Below are positions 30,185 through 31,088 of a stretch of 31,088 bases of DNA, piece after piece. The stretch's first letter is position 1. Every line of letters starts with the position of its first letter. The stretch spans positions 1 to 31,088 of the forward strand of contig JBMNPE010000008.1 in assembly GCA_050943435.1 (NCBI GenBank), written 5' to 3'. The position numbers and the translations under genes are program-made. The notes beneath the pieces were generated by a model. That model was given only the letters and a program-made list of their open reading frames with translations, searched no databases and was not told where the DNA came from. This stretch comes from RGIG5675 sp050943435 (GTDB taxonomy: Bacteria; Bacillota; Clostridia; Oscillospirales; Ruminococcaceae).

Positions 30185-31088
30185 TTGAGTACACGCAGCA
30201 TAGGGATTCTTTTCGGCGGTGTGTCATCAGAACACGAAGTATCCTGCGTATCAGCGGCATCCATAGTCGACAACATCGACCGGGATCTCTTTGATATTTA
30301 TCCCGTAGGGATAACTGCCGACGGAAGATGGCTCCTGACCACAGGAAATACCGATGAAATGCGCTCAGGAAAATGGGAAAAGGACCCCTCCTGCGAGCCA
30401 GCCGTGATTTCCCCGGACAGGTCGGTTCACGGCCTCTATGTATCGGGAAGAAACCCCAGGACGATCCGCCTGGATGCAGTATTTCCAGTACTGCACGGCA
30501 AAAACGGCGAGGACGGAACCATGCAGGGCCTCCTCGACATATCAGGAATCCCATACGTTGGATGCGGTGTGCTTTCATCCGCGCTGTGCATGGACAAGAT
30601 CGCAGAAGCCATTATGCTTGAAGCCTCTGGAATAAAGCACGCAGAATGGGCTGCGGTATACCCGGAGGACATGGATTCAGGCAGTTCTTTAGTGGAAAGG
30701 CTTGAGGAAAAGCTCGGCTACCCGATGTTCGTAAAGCCGGCCAATGCCGGCTCCTCAGTGGGGATCTCCAAGGTTCATTCCCGCACAGAGCTGGTTCCTG
30801 CCCTCGAACTCGCATTCAAATACGACTGCAAGGCGATAGCCGAAAAGGCTGTTGTCGGCAGGGAGTTTGAGGCGGCCGCCTTCGGAAGCGGCGCGGACGT
30901 GTTCGTGTCTGATGCCGCCGAGATAAGGCCGAGAAACGAATTCTACGACTATGAGTCCAAATACATCAATGCGAGCGAGACTGTCCTCCCGGCTGAGATG
31001 AGCAGCGAGCTCTCAGAGCATCTTAAAAAGACAGCAGCTGCCGCCTACAGGGCACTGGGCTGCAGGGGGATGGCAAGAGTCGATTTTC
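30185..31088 (+). CDS. ddl: D-alanine-D-alanine ligase (3' end outside window)
   Basis: ATP-grasp ligase making the D-Ala-D-Ala dipeptide of peptidoglycan. The frame stays open to the window end (about 301 codons visible). It begins STRSIGILFGGVSSEHEVSC, with the N-terminal loop and catalytic Glu region, then AVFPVLHGKNGEDGTMQGLL, SGIPYVGCGV, MDKIAEAIMLEASGI and FVKPANAGSSVGISKV of the ATP-grasp domain, and RVDF at the edge. The start is taken as TTG 30185, with GGAGG 7 bases upstream; an in-frame ATG at 30170 lacks a Shine-Dalgarno. The last ~45-60 residues are missing. Confidence 0.95.
   Translation, partial: MSTRSIGILFGGVSSEHEVSCVSAASIVDNIDRDLFDIYPVGITADGRWLLTTGNTDEMRSGKWEKDPSCEPAVISPDRSVHGLYVSGRNPRTIRLDAVFPVLHGKNGEDGTMQGLLDISGIPYVGCGVLSSALCMDKIAEAIMLEASGIKHAEWAAVYPEDMDSGSSLVERLEEKLGYPMFVKPANAGSSVGISKVHSRTELVPALELAFKYDCKAIAEKAVVGREFEAAAFGSGADVFVSDAAEIRPRNEFYDYESKYINASETVLPAEMSSELSEHLKKTAAAAYRALGCRGMARVDF

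Overview
The window is a ribosomal-protein and housekeeping region of a bacterial chromosome with fairly high GC (roughly mid-50s percent by eye). Nearly all genes lie on the minus strand and read from high to low coordinates. Several traits suggest an anaerobic Bacillota (Clostridia-like) organism: a zinc-type S14 and a four-cysteine L33, an L14e-like KOW protein between map and infA, an archaeal/eukaryotic-type prolyl-tRNA synthetase, a formate-tetrahydrofolate ligase next to folD, consensus sigma-A-like promoters, and a Bacillota-style L10 leader attenuator. I cannot name a genus. Synergistota or related lineages are not excluded.

Layout by transcription unit, right to left on the minus strand. 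(1) 29889-27691: rpmG-secE-nusG-rplK-rplA, driven by a near-consensus promoter, with a candidate L1-binding site before rplK. (2) 27688-26454: rplJ-rplL with its own promoter, an L10-binding leader RNA with attenuator, and a terminator after rplL. (3) 26285-20626: fhs-folD-folC-yfbR-patB, a one-carbon/folate operon that also carries a 5'-deoxynucleotidase and a PatB/MalY-type C-S lyase. (4) 19491-15482: polA-rimI-tsaD. (5) acpP with its own promoter and terminator. (6) proS, ending in a strong terminator. (7) 12577-1: the fused S10-spc operon rpsJ-rplC-rplD-rplW-rplB-rpsS-rplV-rpsC-rplP-rpmC-rpsQ-rplN-rplX-rplE-rpsZ-rpsH-rplF-rplR-rpsE-rpmD-rplO-secY-adk-map-KOW protein-infA. It starts from a perfect TATAAT promoter and a leader of about 245 nt with several predicted hairpins. 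infA is cut by the window edge.

Three genes are on the plus strand: a YfcE-like phosphodiesterase (12979-13554), a tRNA-dihydrouridine synthase (19587-20570), and the 5' part of a D-alanine-D-alanine ligase gene (from 30185 off the right edge).

The gene content is mostly ordinary. The unusual parts are an L30 with an 88-residue Lys/Ala/Pro-rich N-terminal tail, an S3 with an Arg/Gly/Asn/Gln-rich C-terminal tail, a FolD lacking the usual catalytic Lys and Gln, the structured S10 leader, and a gene order in which about 13.5 kb of unrelated housekeeping genes sits where rpoB-rpoC-rpsL-rpsG-fusA-tuf is often found. I saw no tRNA, rRNA, CRISPR array, insertion sequence or prophage.
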